Shown here: in pieces, positions 40,300-51,880 of the stretch
Layout: the number at the start of each line of letters is the position of its first letter
Numbering within the stretch: the stretch's first letter is position 1
Assembly: GCA_963921425.1 (NCBI GenBank)
Contig: OY992835.1
Span: 13,268,001 to 13,332,000, forward strand
Reading direction: 5' to 3'
Length of the DNA: 64,000 nucleotides
From: Dryas octopetala
Lineage: Eukaryota > Streptophyta > Magnoliopsida > Rosales > Rosaceae
The notes under the pieces: generated by a model
The model's database searches: none
The model's input: the letters and a program-made list of their open reading frames with translations, nothing else
Told to the model about the DNA's origin: nothing
Translations under genes and position numbers: made by a program

Positions 40300-41880
40300 G
40301 TTTAACATAAAATAGAAAAGAAAAAAAAAATAAGAGAGGAAGATAGGTAGAAATACCAAAGAAGGTAATTGAAAAGAACACATTCAACAAAAACGTAATT
40401 GACTTAACCAAAATAAACACTTTTGGTGAATCAAAAGACACATATATAATAGTTTTTATTTTACTTAAAAACAAATATATTTTTTCACCTTTACAATTTT
40501 CTCAAACTTAGAAAAAAGAATTAAATTGAAATATTTAATAAAATAAGTGAATAAAAAATGCACTTCACAAGAAAACAAAAAACTAATTACATTATATATA
40601 AACGTCAATATACCATTTTTTTTTTTTTGGGTCTGCAATATACCATTCTTAAGTCTATCTTCAAATCAACACATTTTTTAAATAAAATTGTTTTAAGTTT
40701 ATCTAAAGTAAAATAAAATACATAAATTTAAGAGGTTTCTTTAAGGCTAAAACAAAAAATGGCCTGATAGGTTGTCTCACACGCTTTATGTGGTGATAGG
40801 CCAACCCACTCCTTAATGAGATGAGTGCTTGACGTTTTGTTTTTTGTTTTTTGTTTTTTGTTTTTTTAATATTAACATTATTCGTCAATAACAACCATTC
40901 ACTACTACTAAAAAAACCTCATTAGTTTTGGATATCATATGACACATTCCCTACTACTAGTGACTTTTAAAGTCCCTTAGGCTATTGTGACAGTACGTGC
41001 AGCATCCTTTTTCTTAATAGTTCAATAGGATGGGGTTGCTATAGAGCTAAACCAACTGCACCAACATGAGATTTTCTTTAATTTCTCTAATCTGCAATTT
41101 TTGAATAAACCTCCCCTGCCACATTGTCATGCCGTAGGTGTTCTTGTCGAGTCCTTATATTGCTTAGCAGTGGTATATAACAGTCTCTTACTCAAGGTTT
41201 TATAGTGATAAATATCAAACAGTCTCTTAGTCAAAAATTCAAATTTTAAAGATGTTGGGGGAGTAGATTCCCCTATTTTAAAATTTTGTAATTGTTTAGA
41301 TTTGTAAATAAGATTCATATATATATATGATAAAGTATATTGTATTTTTTTATCACAGAGGCTTTTAAGGCTTAGATTTTGGCTTGTGGGTTGAAGCCCT
41401 AAAGCCAATGATTACACACTCAAACCTAAGCCTTAAAACCAACTCCAAACAGTGAAAAGACAACAAATGAAATAAATTGTGACTGAAACTCTATGTTAAA
41501 AAAGTTGTGATCATTATGCAGTCACAAAAGTTGTTTCGCTGATCCATCAACCAAGCCACTAATTGATTGGTGAAACAAGGTTTTGGCTCGATATTTAAAC
41601 TAAAATAACATAAAATTTTAGTATTTAAATTGAAAAAAAGTTAAATTTAGTATTTAAAATTAAACTCAATAGACCTTATAATAATTGCTATATAACATAA
41701 TAACATATAATACTGCAAACATAAAGAGATCTTCGAATAAAGAATAACACCGAAAAAAAAGGAGCAATCTAAATAAAAAATTAATTAATAGCCTAAAATA
41801 AAATATTGCTCGAGATTAGCACTTTTCTTTCATTTTTTTGACGATTAAAGTATGTCAAAAGGTGTAAACTTTTAAAACTT
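40300..41880. other. Intergenic AT-rich sequence
   Basis: No gene was recognised. A GTTTTTT tandem run near 40840 and an ATATAT run near 41320 are the only obvious structures. Confidence 0.4.
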
Positions 41881-42030
41881 TATAGCTAGTATATATAACC
41901 TTTAAATGACAAACATTTAAAAAGAAAAAAAAGGGTGTAAAACTGTAAAGGGAATGGAGGAAAATCATTTGAGAGAGTTTATGGTGCTAATATTGGGATG
42001 GATGATCCTTATTCAAGTAGCAGTGCAAGC

Positions 42031-44504
42031 TAGGGGTGGGCATTTAAACCGCGAACCAGACACACCGAACCAAACCGGGGGTTAAAAAACCGTAAAAACC
42101 GTGTTGACCAAAACCGATCAAAGATTGGACCGAATTGGACCGGACCGGTCCTATACGGTTCCGGTTCCGGTTTTGCTTTCCTTGAAGCCGGGCCGGACCG
42201 GACCGGACCGTATGTGTATAAACATATATATATATTTATATATATTTATATCATTTTATATTTTTATATACTTTTTTAGCACATTTTTATACACATTTTT
42301 ATACACTTTTTTACACACATTTATATATATTTTAGATAATAAAATTAATATTAACCTAGCTATATTTTAGACCCTAAAATATATTTTATATATATCCCTA
42401 TATGGCCTATATAGTATATTATATATATATAGTACTATATAGTATATAGTTTATAATACTATAGTATATCCTAACTTATAATTTGTTTATATATATTATT
42501 GTTTACTATAAGACTATACCCTATACCCTAAATGGCCTATGGCCCCTATACTCTAAACCCCAATTGAAACCCTAATTGAAACCCTCAAACCCCAATTAGA
42601 TTAGTTAATTACAAATTACCAATTTAAACCCCAATTGAAACCCTCAAACTCCAATTAGATTAGTCAATTACAAATTACCAATTTAAACCCCAATTGAAAC
42701 CCTCAAACCCCAATTAGATTAGTCAATTACAAATTACCAATTTAAACCCCATTTGAAACACTAATTATATATTTGATAGTACTATATAGTATATAATTTA
42801 TAATACTATAGTATATCCTAACTTATAATTTTTTTATGTATATGTTTACTACAAGACTATACCCTAAATACCCTATACTCTAAACCCCAATTGAAACCCC
42901 AATTGAAACCCTCAAACCCCAATTAGATTAGTCAATTACAAATTACCAATTTAAACCCTAATTGAAATATTAATTATATATTTGATAGTACCCATATAAT
43001 ATATAGTTTATAATATTATAGTACATCCTAACTTATAATTTTTGTATGTATATGTTTATAAGCTTATTATAAGACTATATCATATACCCTAAATACCTTA
43101 TACTCTAAACCCCAATTAAAACACCAAAATTAAATGAAACCTCAATTGAAAGTTGAAACCCCAAAATCAAATGAAACCCTCAAAAAGTCAAACCCTAATT
43201 ACTAATTAGATTAATCAATTACCAATTTACCCATTTGGCCATTTAGCCAATTTCCCTACCCAATTACGGATTAACCCGGTCCCCAACCCTAAAGCCCCAA
43301 TTCGATTTCTGTCTCACGCAGCCAATCTCACTCAGTCACTCTCATCTCAGTCTCTGCCTCTCCTCTCTCACGCAGCCAAATCTCTGCTCTCACGCAGCCA
43401 AGTCTCTCACTCTCAGCTCTCACACTCGATCTCAGGTAACCATCTCTCTCACTCTCATGATCTCATCTCGCATCTCTCATGATCTCATCTAGTCATCTCT
43501 GTCTCTCATCTCTCATTCTCACTCGCGAATCGCAGTCATCTGATTCAACCATTCAAGAGCTGTTCCGGTACATCTCGTCGGCGTCGTCGCAGCGAATCAA
43601 AAGCTGTTCCGGTACATCTCGTCGGCGTCGTCTCAGGTAACCATTTCTCTCACTCTCATCTCTCATCTCGCGTCTCTCTCTGTCAGTCTATCATCTCTCA
43701 CTCTCTCATCTTGTCATCTCTTTGCAATTTGGGGTTTGATTTCGGGTTTGGGTTTATATTAAGGTTATTCTGTAATTTTTGTGCAATTTTTTTGTTCTTC
43801 CTTGCAATTTCGATTTTAAATTAGGGTTTATAGTTAATGACTTAATGTGGGGTTTTATGGTGTATTTGATGGCTGCTGGCAAGGGTTATTTGAAGACAAT
43901 GAGTGATTTATGGTGTTTGTTGGCTGGAGGATATGAAATTTTGTAATTATTGATTAATGGGTTGTTTTGATCCATATTGTGAATCCTCTTTACATATCTG
44001 TATACTGTATAAGCAAATTTGTGTTTTATTGTGTTGTGCTGTGTCAAATTACAGGGTATGTTTGACTGTAGACCATAATATGTCTGGCAGGCCCTTAGCT
44101 GCTATTCATGGTCTAGTTTTTGGTTACCAATTTGATTTGCTAGCTTGTGGCTTTGTTTTCTCTTGGATTTTAATTTTCTGTCGTTTCTTGAAATGTGGTG
44201 CAGTGAAAAGCTTATGAGTGCATGTTAATTTGTTCTGAAATGAGAAGTGAGAACATGACAGGATGTTGATTATTTTTTTGCCCAAATTTTTAATTGGGCT
44301 CAGACAAAAAAGCCCAAAACAGTAAGGCCCAAAACAGAAACAGTGCACTGGACCGGACCGGAACTGTTACAGTTTGGTTTGGTCCAGTTTTGCTGCAACA
44401 ATTCTCTCACACCCGCACCGCACCGCACCGCACCGTATTGTCCTCTACAGTGCAGTGCCGGTGTGGGGGGAGAACTGGGCCGGACCGCACCGTGCCCACC
44501 CCTA
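42031..44504. mobile_element. Non-autonomous hAT element, 2.5 kb
   Basis: Perfect 12-bp ends, TAGGGGTGGGCA and its complement, are flanked by the perfect 8-bp duplication GTGCAAGC at 42023-42030 and 44505-44512. Subterminal zones are rich in ACCGGACCGG-type words on both sides. The interior holds tandem repeats (42540-43130), a CT-rich block with TCTCAGGTAACC donor-like sites (43310-43700), and non-coding AT-rich DNA. No transposase motifs were found. Perfect ends and duplication suggest a recent insertion. Confidence 0.93.
42425..43130. repeat. Nested tandem repeats inside the hAT element
   Basis: A 59-bp unit containing CCCTCAAACCCCAATTAGAT and AATTACAAATTACCAATTTA is repeated about three times at about 42570-42750 and again near 42905. 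A longer unit (TAGTACTATATAGTATATA through CTATACTCTAAACCCC) occurs three times, starting near 42430, 42775 and 42985. This makes a two-level repeat. Confidence 0.82.
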
Positions 44505-44756
44505 GTGCAAGCAGAAGATGCTTCATCTCCCTCTCTTCCTCCATTTCTCCCTCATACTCTTCTACCCTTTTCAGTTGATTTGTATAGGTATAAAGATATA
44601 TTTCATTACCTCGAACATCATAATGTGCATCTTGACTGCTTCTACAAGGTTCTTCCAAAGTGTTCATCACATCGACTCGCAGTGAAGTTCATGGCATGTT
44701 TAGCCCATCATATTCAGAAAGATTGTATTCGAGATGCCAATTCTATCAAACATTAG

Positions 44757-44811
44757 TGTACTTTTGGCACTACAACCTATGGTGGAAAATAGTAGATTTG
44801 GTACGAACATT

Positions 44812-44849
<38 letters not shown>

Positions 44850-45240
44850 ATTGATACAAATTAAAAGCACATACATTTTTATATATCACATATCCATATA
44901 ATTTCTAGAATTGCATAGTTTAAAAAGGGTTTAAACTCTATCACATAAATTTGACGTTTTCATATTATAACTATCTAATTATAATGATTATTATCATTAA
45001 CATAATATAGATATACAATAATTAATATTCACCCGCACACTATAAAATACAGTATTATATTTGTGTAAGGGACAAATATTTTTACACATATTTTTATAAA
45101 GAATTTAAGTTTTTTAATTTGATTACATCTAAAGGGTCTACAAATAAAGTTGAAGTGGTTGTCATCACTTATACTATAACTGATGTGGCAATAAGAAAAT
45201 CTTAACAAAAAAAAACATGACAATAAAACACTTTAAAAAA
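44757..45240. other. Intergenic, with (CT)n run
   Basis: A (CT)n microsatellite occupies about 44814-44848. The rest is AT-rich with no gene recognised. Confidence 0.5.
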
Positions 45241-45994
45241 TAGAAAATTAGGATTAAATATCAAATTCCAATAATTTTTTGGTATAGCATGAAGACCATA
45301 TAATATTTCAATTGAACTACCAAATTTAAACGTAGTTTTTAGATTATGTCACAAATATGTTAGCTCATTTGATTTGAGCCTTTTTCATTTGACATTTTTA
45401 TCCTTTGGCCCACATATGAAGAGTGTTAGTTAAAATTTATAAGGTTTTGACAAAATTGCCTTTGAGGCTTTTATATTATTTTGAAAATTTGCTAATGTAA
45501 TCTCAACTTCACATTTAGTTGTGACTGTACGACACTCACAACTTCAAATTTAGTTGTGACTAAACGACAGTCACATCTAAGTTGTGAGACAAACACAGTT
45601 AAGTTGTGACTTAATTGAATTTTTTTAGAAAAATTATACTACAATATAGTATAAATAGAGGTCAAAACAATAATTTTACTCAAAATAATATATGGTATAT
45701 TGGTGTGAGTTGTCTTTTTCAATTTACCAAGACAGTCACAATTAAGTTGTGACTGGATTGATTTTTTTATTTTTTATAATACAATATAGTATAAATTAAT
45801 GTAATATTTGTGATGTAATATTATTTTTATTTTTTTTTATTGTAGTGGCATGTGATGTAATATTTGTAAATTATAATACTTTTTACTTTATTAATTTGTT
45901 TGACTTTTTAACTAGTACCTAATCTAAAATGCTATTTAATTTTGATACATAAACTAAAAAGTTATTAAAATTTAGTAGTTAAAATCAATGGACT
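45241..45994. mobile_element. Dispersed ~750-bp MULE-like repeat, copy 1
   Basis: Nearly the same sequence occurs at 54145-54894 in the same orientation. Both start TAGAAAATTA and end AAAATCAATGGAC. Inside are repeated TTTAGTTGTGACT words in both orientations. The flanks of this copy are A-rich, so its duplication (TTAAAAAA-like) is ambiguous. No coding frame. Confidence 0.78.
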
Positions 45995-46729
45995 AAAAAA
46001 ATAAAAAACGAGAACACAAGTCCAAAAATCTTCAACTTCACAGCTGTATCTTTTTCCATCTAGAAGTGTGTTTTATTTTCACCCAAAATCTTCAGCCATG
46101 GCTGTATCCTTTTGTGGTGCTAATGGTTGCCCTTTTTCATCTAAAGAAAACGAGAACACAGCCCCAAAATCATCAGCCATGGCTCATGGCTGTGTCCTTT
46201 AATTTTCAGCTAAAGAAATCTGTGTTCGATCTTTTCACCATCTATTATTTCTTTGACAGATGTGGGTCGTGTGGAAAACTATATGACAATTTGCTACAAG
46301 GACCCTAAGAATTAGTAACATTACACTTGTTGGTAAGAAAGGCTCGTTGTAATAGTTAGAGATAAATTAACGAGATGGAGATACAAAAAAAATTGTATCA
46401 ACAAGTGTTTTTTTTTTATTGTTTTTTTTTAATATGTTATAGTAATGCTTGCTTTATTACAAGAACGTGTAATTTGTTTTTGGCCACTTGTACTAGCTTG
46501 TAATTTTTTTTTTTGCTTTATAGTAATGCTTGCTTAATGGTTTCTAATTTGTCTAATTTTTTGTAAGAATAATATTTGCATAAAGACTTAAAAAAGAAAT
46601 GCTTGCGATCGTTGAAATACATGTATATATTGAACTCCACGTGGGGTTTGTGTTTTACAACTTGTTGTCATTGATGAAGGCGCCACTCTTTTGGATTATT
46701 ATTAGAAAGTATGTTGAGGTGTTTGCTGC
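45995..46729. other. Intergenic, short imperfect repeats
   Basis: Positions 46005-46215 contain about three imperfect copies of a unit with AAAATCTTCAGCCATGGCTGT and ACGAGAACACA. No gene was recognised. Confidence 0.45.
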
Positions 46730-46737
46730 TCTGGGAT

Positions 46738-47152
46738 TAGGGTTGGGGTCGGTTCGGTTACCAAACTCCCAGGCCCAAACTGTTGAGAGACCACCTCTCT
46801 CTTCTCTACATCCCAATCCTTTTCTTCTCCCCAGAAACCCAACGAAAGCCCAGAACCAGCCCAAAACCCGATGGTCAACGCAACGACTGGTTGGATTGCT
46901 CATTGGATCATCGTGCGAACTAGGTTGCTTGATGCCGGGATGTGGGATGGTCACGAGGAGAAGAGAAAAGAGTTATCATTTTGGTATCAGTACACCGATA
47001 GTTTTGGATTTCCAAACTGCCACCCATCGTCGGTTCGGTAGGCAAACCGATACTGATCTTTAAACAATCATCGAACGGCTTTTTTTCGGTTAAGCAACGT
47101 GGCCTGGTTTTTGCCAGTTCTTCGATTTTTTGGAAGAACCGACCCAACCCTA
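46738..47152. mobile_element. hAT MITE, 415 bp
   Basis: The ends TAGGGTTGGGGTCGGTTC and, inverted, TAGGGTTGGGTCGGTTC are flanked by the perfect 8-bp duplication TCTGGGAT at 46730-46737 and 47153-47160. Its ends share GGTTCGGT words with the 4-kb hAT at 24565-28585, so it may be a deletion derivative of that family. No transposase. Confidence 0.9.
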
Positions 47153-47632
47153 TCTGGGATCATATTTTGAGAAATTATTTGAACCTGGTGCATTTCCATG
47201 GTGTCATTATTGTGTGTGTTTGGCACCCAACAGTGAGTAAAAATTAGGTGTACCAACTACCAATCCGGCCTAGTACAATGGATTAAGCTCAATTAAAAAT
47301 TATTAGAAGTCTATCAAAATCGTCAAAATCTATATGGAGTCTATGAAAGTCATTAGAAAAATATAAACTCTACAAAAATTAGTAAAATTCCATATTAAAT
47401 ACACCTCCCTAACTCAACAATAAACTGGGCCTAGAAATCCCAATAACATCAACAATAAAAAAACTAACTCACAGTAAGATGAGGACTTGTCTAAACTCAT
47501 GAGGCCCAAGGGTAATGATAGCCCAAAACTAGCCCACCCGTCAGAATCTTTTTTTTTTTTTTTTTCTCACTGTATACACATGGCCAAACACACACTCTCG
47601 ATTTTTAGTCAAGAGAACTCAACAGGCAGGCA

Positions 47633-47935
47633 CTAAGGAACCACGAGGATGACAGGAAACATAAGCCTGAAGCAAAGGTTAACAACAATGGCCAAGTCCA
47701 TTTCACTAATGAGATTTGGTAGTTTTAAATAGCAAGCTAATTCTAGACCAAAGAACAAGCCCAATATTTCAGCAGTCACCACATTCCAAATTTGCAGCAA
47801 AACTAGAAATTCAGGCACCAACACTACCTCTCCGCACCCCCATCGATCCTGATGGATCCACAAGGACATTATCTTTCTAATATTCGACATGGCATGGGCC
47901 CGACTGTGTTTGTGCTTAGTACATGTAAAGCTCAA
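47633..47935 (-). pseudogene. RNase H-like fragment, probably LINE-derived
   Basis: The minus-strand frame contains AEILGLFFGLELACYLKLPN followed by LISEMDLAIVVNLC. This resembles the helix and strand around the catalytic aspartate of plant RNase H domains (AE-x-GL-x-x-GL-x-LA ... EMDS-x-x-VV). Upstream catalytic motifs and downstream FREAN-like sequence are missing. I treat it as a fragment of a retroelement. Confidence is moderate because the match rests on a short segment. Confidence 0.5.
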
Positions 47936-48997
47936 ATGAACTCGAATTAGGTATTGACATGACTAATTTTATACCTCTAATTACTATAAAAGAGAATTAT
48001 GGAGTGTTATGATTGTAGTTTTTACTAAGCATTTTAATAATCAACAAATATTAGAATAGGAAACATGCAAGTAATTTATATTTGTCATGATTAAGATACC
48101 ACTTATTTGTTAATCACACCTTTTCCTTAAAAGAGGAAATCTCAATTTCAATTTGCTTTCTTAAAATACTACAATTCCTAGAAAGAAATTATACTTCTAT
48201 GATATGGTCACCTTATCCTGAAGTTTTTATGGTTAACTATCCTTAATGTTAATCTTTAAGGATAATCCATTCTCTTTTCAGAAGTCCACTATAATCCACA
48301 CAAATATGTTTATTTTATAAGAGTTAAAAAGAAAATGGGAAAACAAAAAAACCAAACAGTCATGTACTATTGAACCTAAAAGTCTAAAACCTTGCCCCAT
48401 TAAGTTAATTATTATGTTTGTTGTTGTTTATGATAATCACTTTAGTCAAGTGGGTTGTTTGGCAAGACTTAAAACATTAATTTAAATTACCTTAGTTAGT
48501 TAACAACCCACTCACATTTCTTAGTACTCTGTCCACTTTGCAATGATATTGTCCTCTACACATCCAATCAACACATGGCTCATATGATTAAATGTTCCCC
48601 TGCCCAGCATCTACCATATATGCTTTCCGGGAATCCAAACAGATGAGTAGATGACATCTTTGTAAGTGGCTTTTTGACTATGTATTATAGTATTATGTAA
48701 AAGGAGAAAGCTATTTATTTTTTGGATATTGAGGAGCATCAAAGTGGTCATCAATTCTTAACCGTTAGATTAAAGCAATGGATGTCCATAAGTTAGGCAC
48801 GTGGTCGGTGCTTAATAGGATGATAGGTAAATCCTAGCTAATGTAATGTAGGGTGGAAACGCTACAAAGTCTCTAATGGAAATTTTAGGCAAAGACAGTC
48901 TACTCTCGTGAATGCCAATTGATTAATAAAAAGAATAATTTATTCTCAGTTCAATTGAAATTTTTGTTTAGCTAAAATTAGTAAAGTAATTCATCTA
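47936..48997. other. Intergenic AT-rich sequence
   Basis: No gene or clear repeat was recognised. Confidence 0.4.
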
Positions 48998-49270
48998 TCT
49001 ATACTATTAAAGCGAATGAGTGTTATGTTACAGGTTTTACCAACTTTGACTCATCTAAAATACCCTTCGTTAGACAAAATTATATATATAAAAAAAACTT
49101 TATTTAAAGATGGTAAAATAGTAAATAAATCATTTATTTTAATCTAACTAAAAAGTAATTAATTCACACACTAACTTCCCTGTCTCCAATCTTTTCATTT
49201 CTTTCCAACTTACTAATTTTTATTTTTAAAAGTATGTCGGCACCCACGATAGCGCATGTCAAGATGCTAG
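48998..49270 (+). mobile_element. Short non-autonomous Helitron
   Basis: The 5' end TCTATACTATTAAAGCGAA and the 3' end GATGCTAG fit plant Helitron termini (TC...CTAG), and the element sits exactly between A (48997) and T (49271), as Helitrons require. A degenerate hairpin, GGCACCCACGATAGCGCATG, precedes the 3' end. There is no target duplication and no coding capacity. Confidence 0.62.
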
Positions 49271-51201
49271 TAATATGAATGTCATTATATTATTCTAATC
49301 TGTTATTTTTCTTTTCTTTTTTCTTTTTTTTTCTCCTTAAATATAAACTATTCAATTGAAAAATAATGACAGTATGTCAACCTTTCACGGAAAAACTAAT
49401 ACAAACGTTAACGGATGCATATGACATTACAATGCAGAAAAAATGTTATGTATGAAATTAGAAAGTTTTAATTCTCATATACCAAATTTAACAAGCAACC
49501 ATATTTCCTATAGGTAAATCGTAAATGTAATTGAGCCTTGTTAACTCATATGAAAGTTAGAATTTAGATTGATGCCTTTCATAAAAATACAAAATAAAAA
49601 AATTAGAAAAAGAGAAAAATTGTTAGGAGGGGAAGATGGGTGGAAAGAGCTAAGAAGGTAACCGAGAAGAAAAGGAAGCACAGAGGACCCCGCGACTTCC
49701 CATCAAAGGTCAAAAAGTACACAAAACAGAACCATCCAAGCAAAGCAACCCAAAGAGACTAACTAGAGAAGAAGAAGAGTAAAGTAAAGAAACTACATGA
49801 ACCATACAGATATGTCAAAAAGACAGACAAGAAATTAGAGAGAAAGCTGAGGCAGCAAAACCCTTTTACCCAATGTCAAAGTTCAACCCCTCACGCAAAC
49901 AATCAAGAAAAAAAGAAAAAAAAAAAAGAAAAAAAAAGAAAAAGCAGATGAGTTTTCTGAGAGACTCTGTGTGAGCAGGCTCTGCAGTGTGTGTAGTCTT
50001 TCTACAGTGGACTACACCTCGTTGCTTGTTTCAATGGGCTGCTGACCCCAATGACTCATCATATATTGAAGGCCAGCTATTACCTCATTATTCATTTATC
50101 ACTCACCTCCTGCCTCCTACAGTCCTACTATTTTCAAAATTCAAATACTTGCTAAAATACTGATCTTGCTCACCATTATTAACTACTACTAGTCTATACT
50201 ACGTACCTCCACGTACTCACTTGTTACTTTTTTTTTTTTTTTTTTAACAGTTCCAAACCACAATAAGGTTATGATTGTTATTGATTAATTATTGCAAAGT
50301 CTATTTTGTCCTGCTGCTCATTATCACATCAGGGTGACATTATGCTTCGGCTTCACTTAACGGGAACCTTAGCTTGATTTTTATTTAAATGTGAACGAAG
50401 AGAAGGAAGAGTGAAAGGCCATCAAAAGTCGTGGGCCTCGTGGCTGTGACTGTGACCACCAAAGGGAAGGTTGACAAAGACTTATTTGACAGCATTTTTG
50501 GAAATGTCAAAAACATCAATAACAATGTTTTGAAGGGTGACCTATAAAATAAATAGCCCCCGTAGAATTGATAAAATTAAAAAGGAAACAAAGAAAAGAC
50601 AATTAGCATTCCTCTTAACATAAATAAGTAAAAGTATTTTTGAATAAATGCTACAAACAAGAACACTTCTTACAAAAGCTCTCTTAAACTAACTGTAATT
50701 ATTATTCTTGTTATTGAAAAAATACTTGAGCTTTCCTTTCTACCATGGTCATATTAGCTTTTGGAGATTCACATACGTCGATAATTAACTTTCATGATTC
50801 ATCTACTATATATTAACAGATACAATCATTTACATTATATATTTTATGAATATCAATGATTGACAACCGTTCATGATGTTGGTTATTCATATTAATTATG
50901 AATTTATGATTTATTTACCACATATTAAAAGTTGACAATCATTCACCCTAATTATGATTCATTTACCATATATTACAAGTCGGCAATTATTTACGCTATA
51001 AATTTTAAAAATATTAAAGATTGACAATCGATCACAATACTTGTTACCATTGTTAGCTTTCTCAAATATTAATTACACCAGCAAGAAAAACGAGACCATT
51101 AAGGAAATAATTTTTCATAGAGCGAAAATAGAAAAAATCAGGTGCTTGAAAAATAGCATCGAATACATTCATAGTGGCTCACTGTATACACATAAAGTAA
51201 A
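49271..51201. other. Intergenic sequence
   Basis: No gene was recognised. Positions 49600-50100 are relatively GC-richer with A/G-rich runs, then a unique-looking stretch near 49975-50080. I could find neither a long frame nor a miRNA family sequence I know in it. Confidence 0.4.
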
Positions 51202-51210
51202 TTTTATATA

Positions 51211-51577
51211 AGAATTAATGTCAATTTGGTTCCATATTATTGCACTTTATCAGTTTAATCTTTAGGCTTTTAATTTGAAAAATTTAGTTTTTGAACTTTT
51301 TTCAATTTTATTAATTGAGGTTGTTTAGTCAATTTACACTTTTTTCGTTCAAAGCTTCATTTGTATAGAATTATGTGCCAATCATATACCCTCATTTTTT
51401 AGAATAAAATAGTCACTCTAAATTATATTATAACTCCATGCACATTTTAGCCATAAACATATTCATTTAATTTCAATTTAAATTAACTGAACAATTTCAA
51501 TTAGCAAGAGACTTAATTTTTTGAATTAAAAATTTAAGAATCAAATACAAGTATACAATCAAATTCACATTAATCCC
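51211..51577. mobile_element. Short MULE-type MITE
   Basis: The ends AGAATTAATGTCAATTTGG and, inverted, GGGATTAATGTGAATTTG are imperfect inverted repeats. The 9-bp duplication TTTTATATA is at 51202-51210 and 51578-51586. It ends about 300 bp before the VQ gene start, so it borders that promoter. Confidence 0.75.
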
Positions 51578-51659
51578 TTTTATATATTGTTGGCAACTTG
51601 GCAATTTGGCACGACTCTTCCTTTCGCGGTATATCTGACATTTCCACCACACATCACCC

Positions 51660-51665
51660 TATAAA
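51660..51665 (+). promoter_or_regulatory. TATA box of the VQ gene
   Basis: CCCTATAAAGC lies 216 bp before the start codon, followed by an A-rich then CT-rich leader. Position and context suit a core promoter, but the start site is inferred. Confidence 0.55.
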
Positions 51666-51880
51666 GCAAACACACAGTGAACGCCAGAAAACACATAAGT
51701 ACATAACAAAACAAGAAAATGTATGACCTAAAATAAAATATTAATTAAAAAAAAAAAAAGTTGAAAACACTTCTTTCTTTCTCTTTCATACAACAATAAA
51801 ACCCCCACATTCGATGCCCTCTCTTCCCGCTTTGTTTCTCACTCGTCTCTCTCTCTCTCAGCCACCACCAACTGACCAAC

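Larger units (their letters stand above)
41954..44756 (+). pseudogene. Small secreted cysteine-containing protein gene split by a hAT element
   Basis: An ATG at 41954 opens a frame of 25 codons that looks like a signal peptide (hydrophobic core FMVLILGWMILIQVAVQA). At 42030 it runs into the hAT element. Removing the element and one copy of the 8-bp duplication puts codon 26 in phase with the frame at 44513-44756, which begins EDASSPSLPPFLPH and ends at a TAG. The pre-insertion gene would encode about 106 aa: signal peptide, proline/serine-rich linker, then a basic tail with four cysteines spaced C-x7-C-x11-C-x8-C. TATATAA at 41892-41898 is a plausible TATA box. I do not recognise the family; the size and cysteines resemble small secreted plant peptides. 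With the insertion present the second half cannot be translated from this start unless the element is spliced out. Confidence 0.65.

Noticed and set aside
42540-43130. AAACCCTAA-like words suggesting an interstitial telomere repeat
   Set aside because: The true period is 59 bp with spacer sequence; there is no run of tandem 7-bp telomere units.
44343-44512. 5' extension of the secreted-peptide frame starting at 44343
   Set aside because: This part is the end of the hAT element plus the second duplication copy; the genuine upstream codons are at 41954-42030.
46096-46200. Short frame MAVSFCGANGCPFSSKE with several cysteines
   Set aside because: It lies in imperfect tandem repeats of CAGCCATGGCTGT, so the ATG and cysteines recur by repetition; no family recognised.
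49960-50100. Possible non-coding RNA or miRNA precursor in a unique-looking stretch
   Set aside because: No known plant miRNA sequence recognised and no convincing stem seen by eye.
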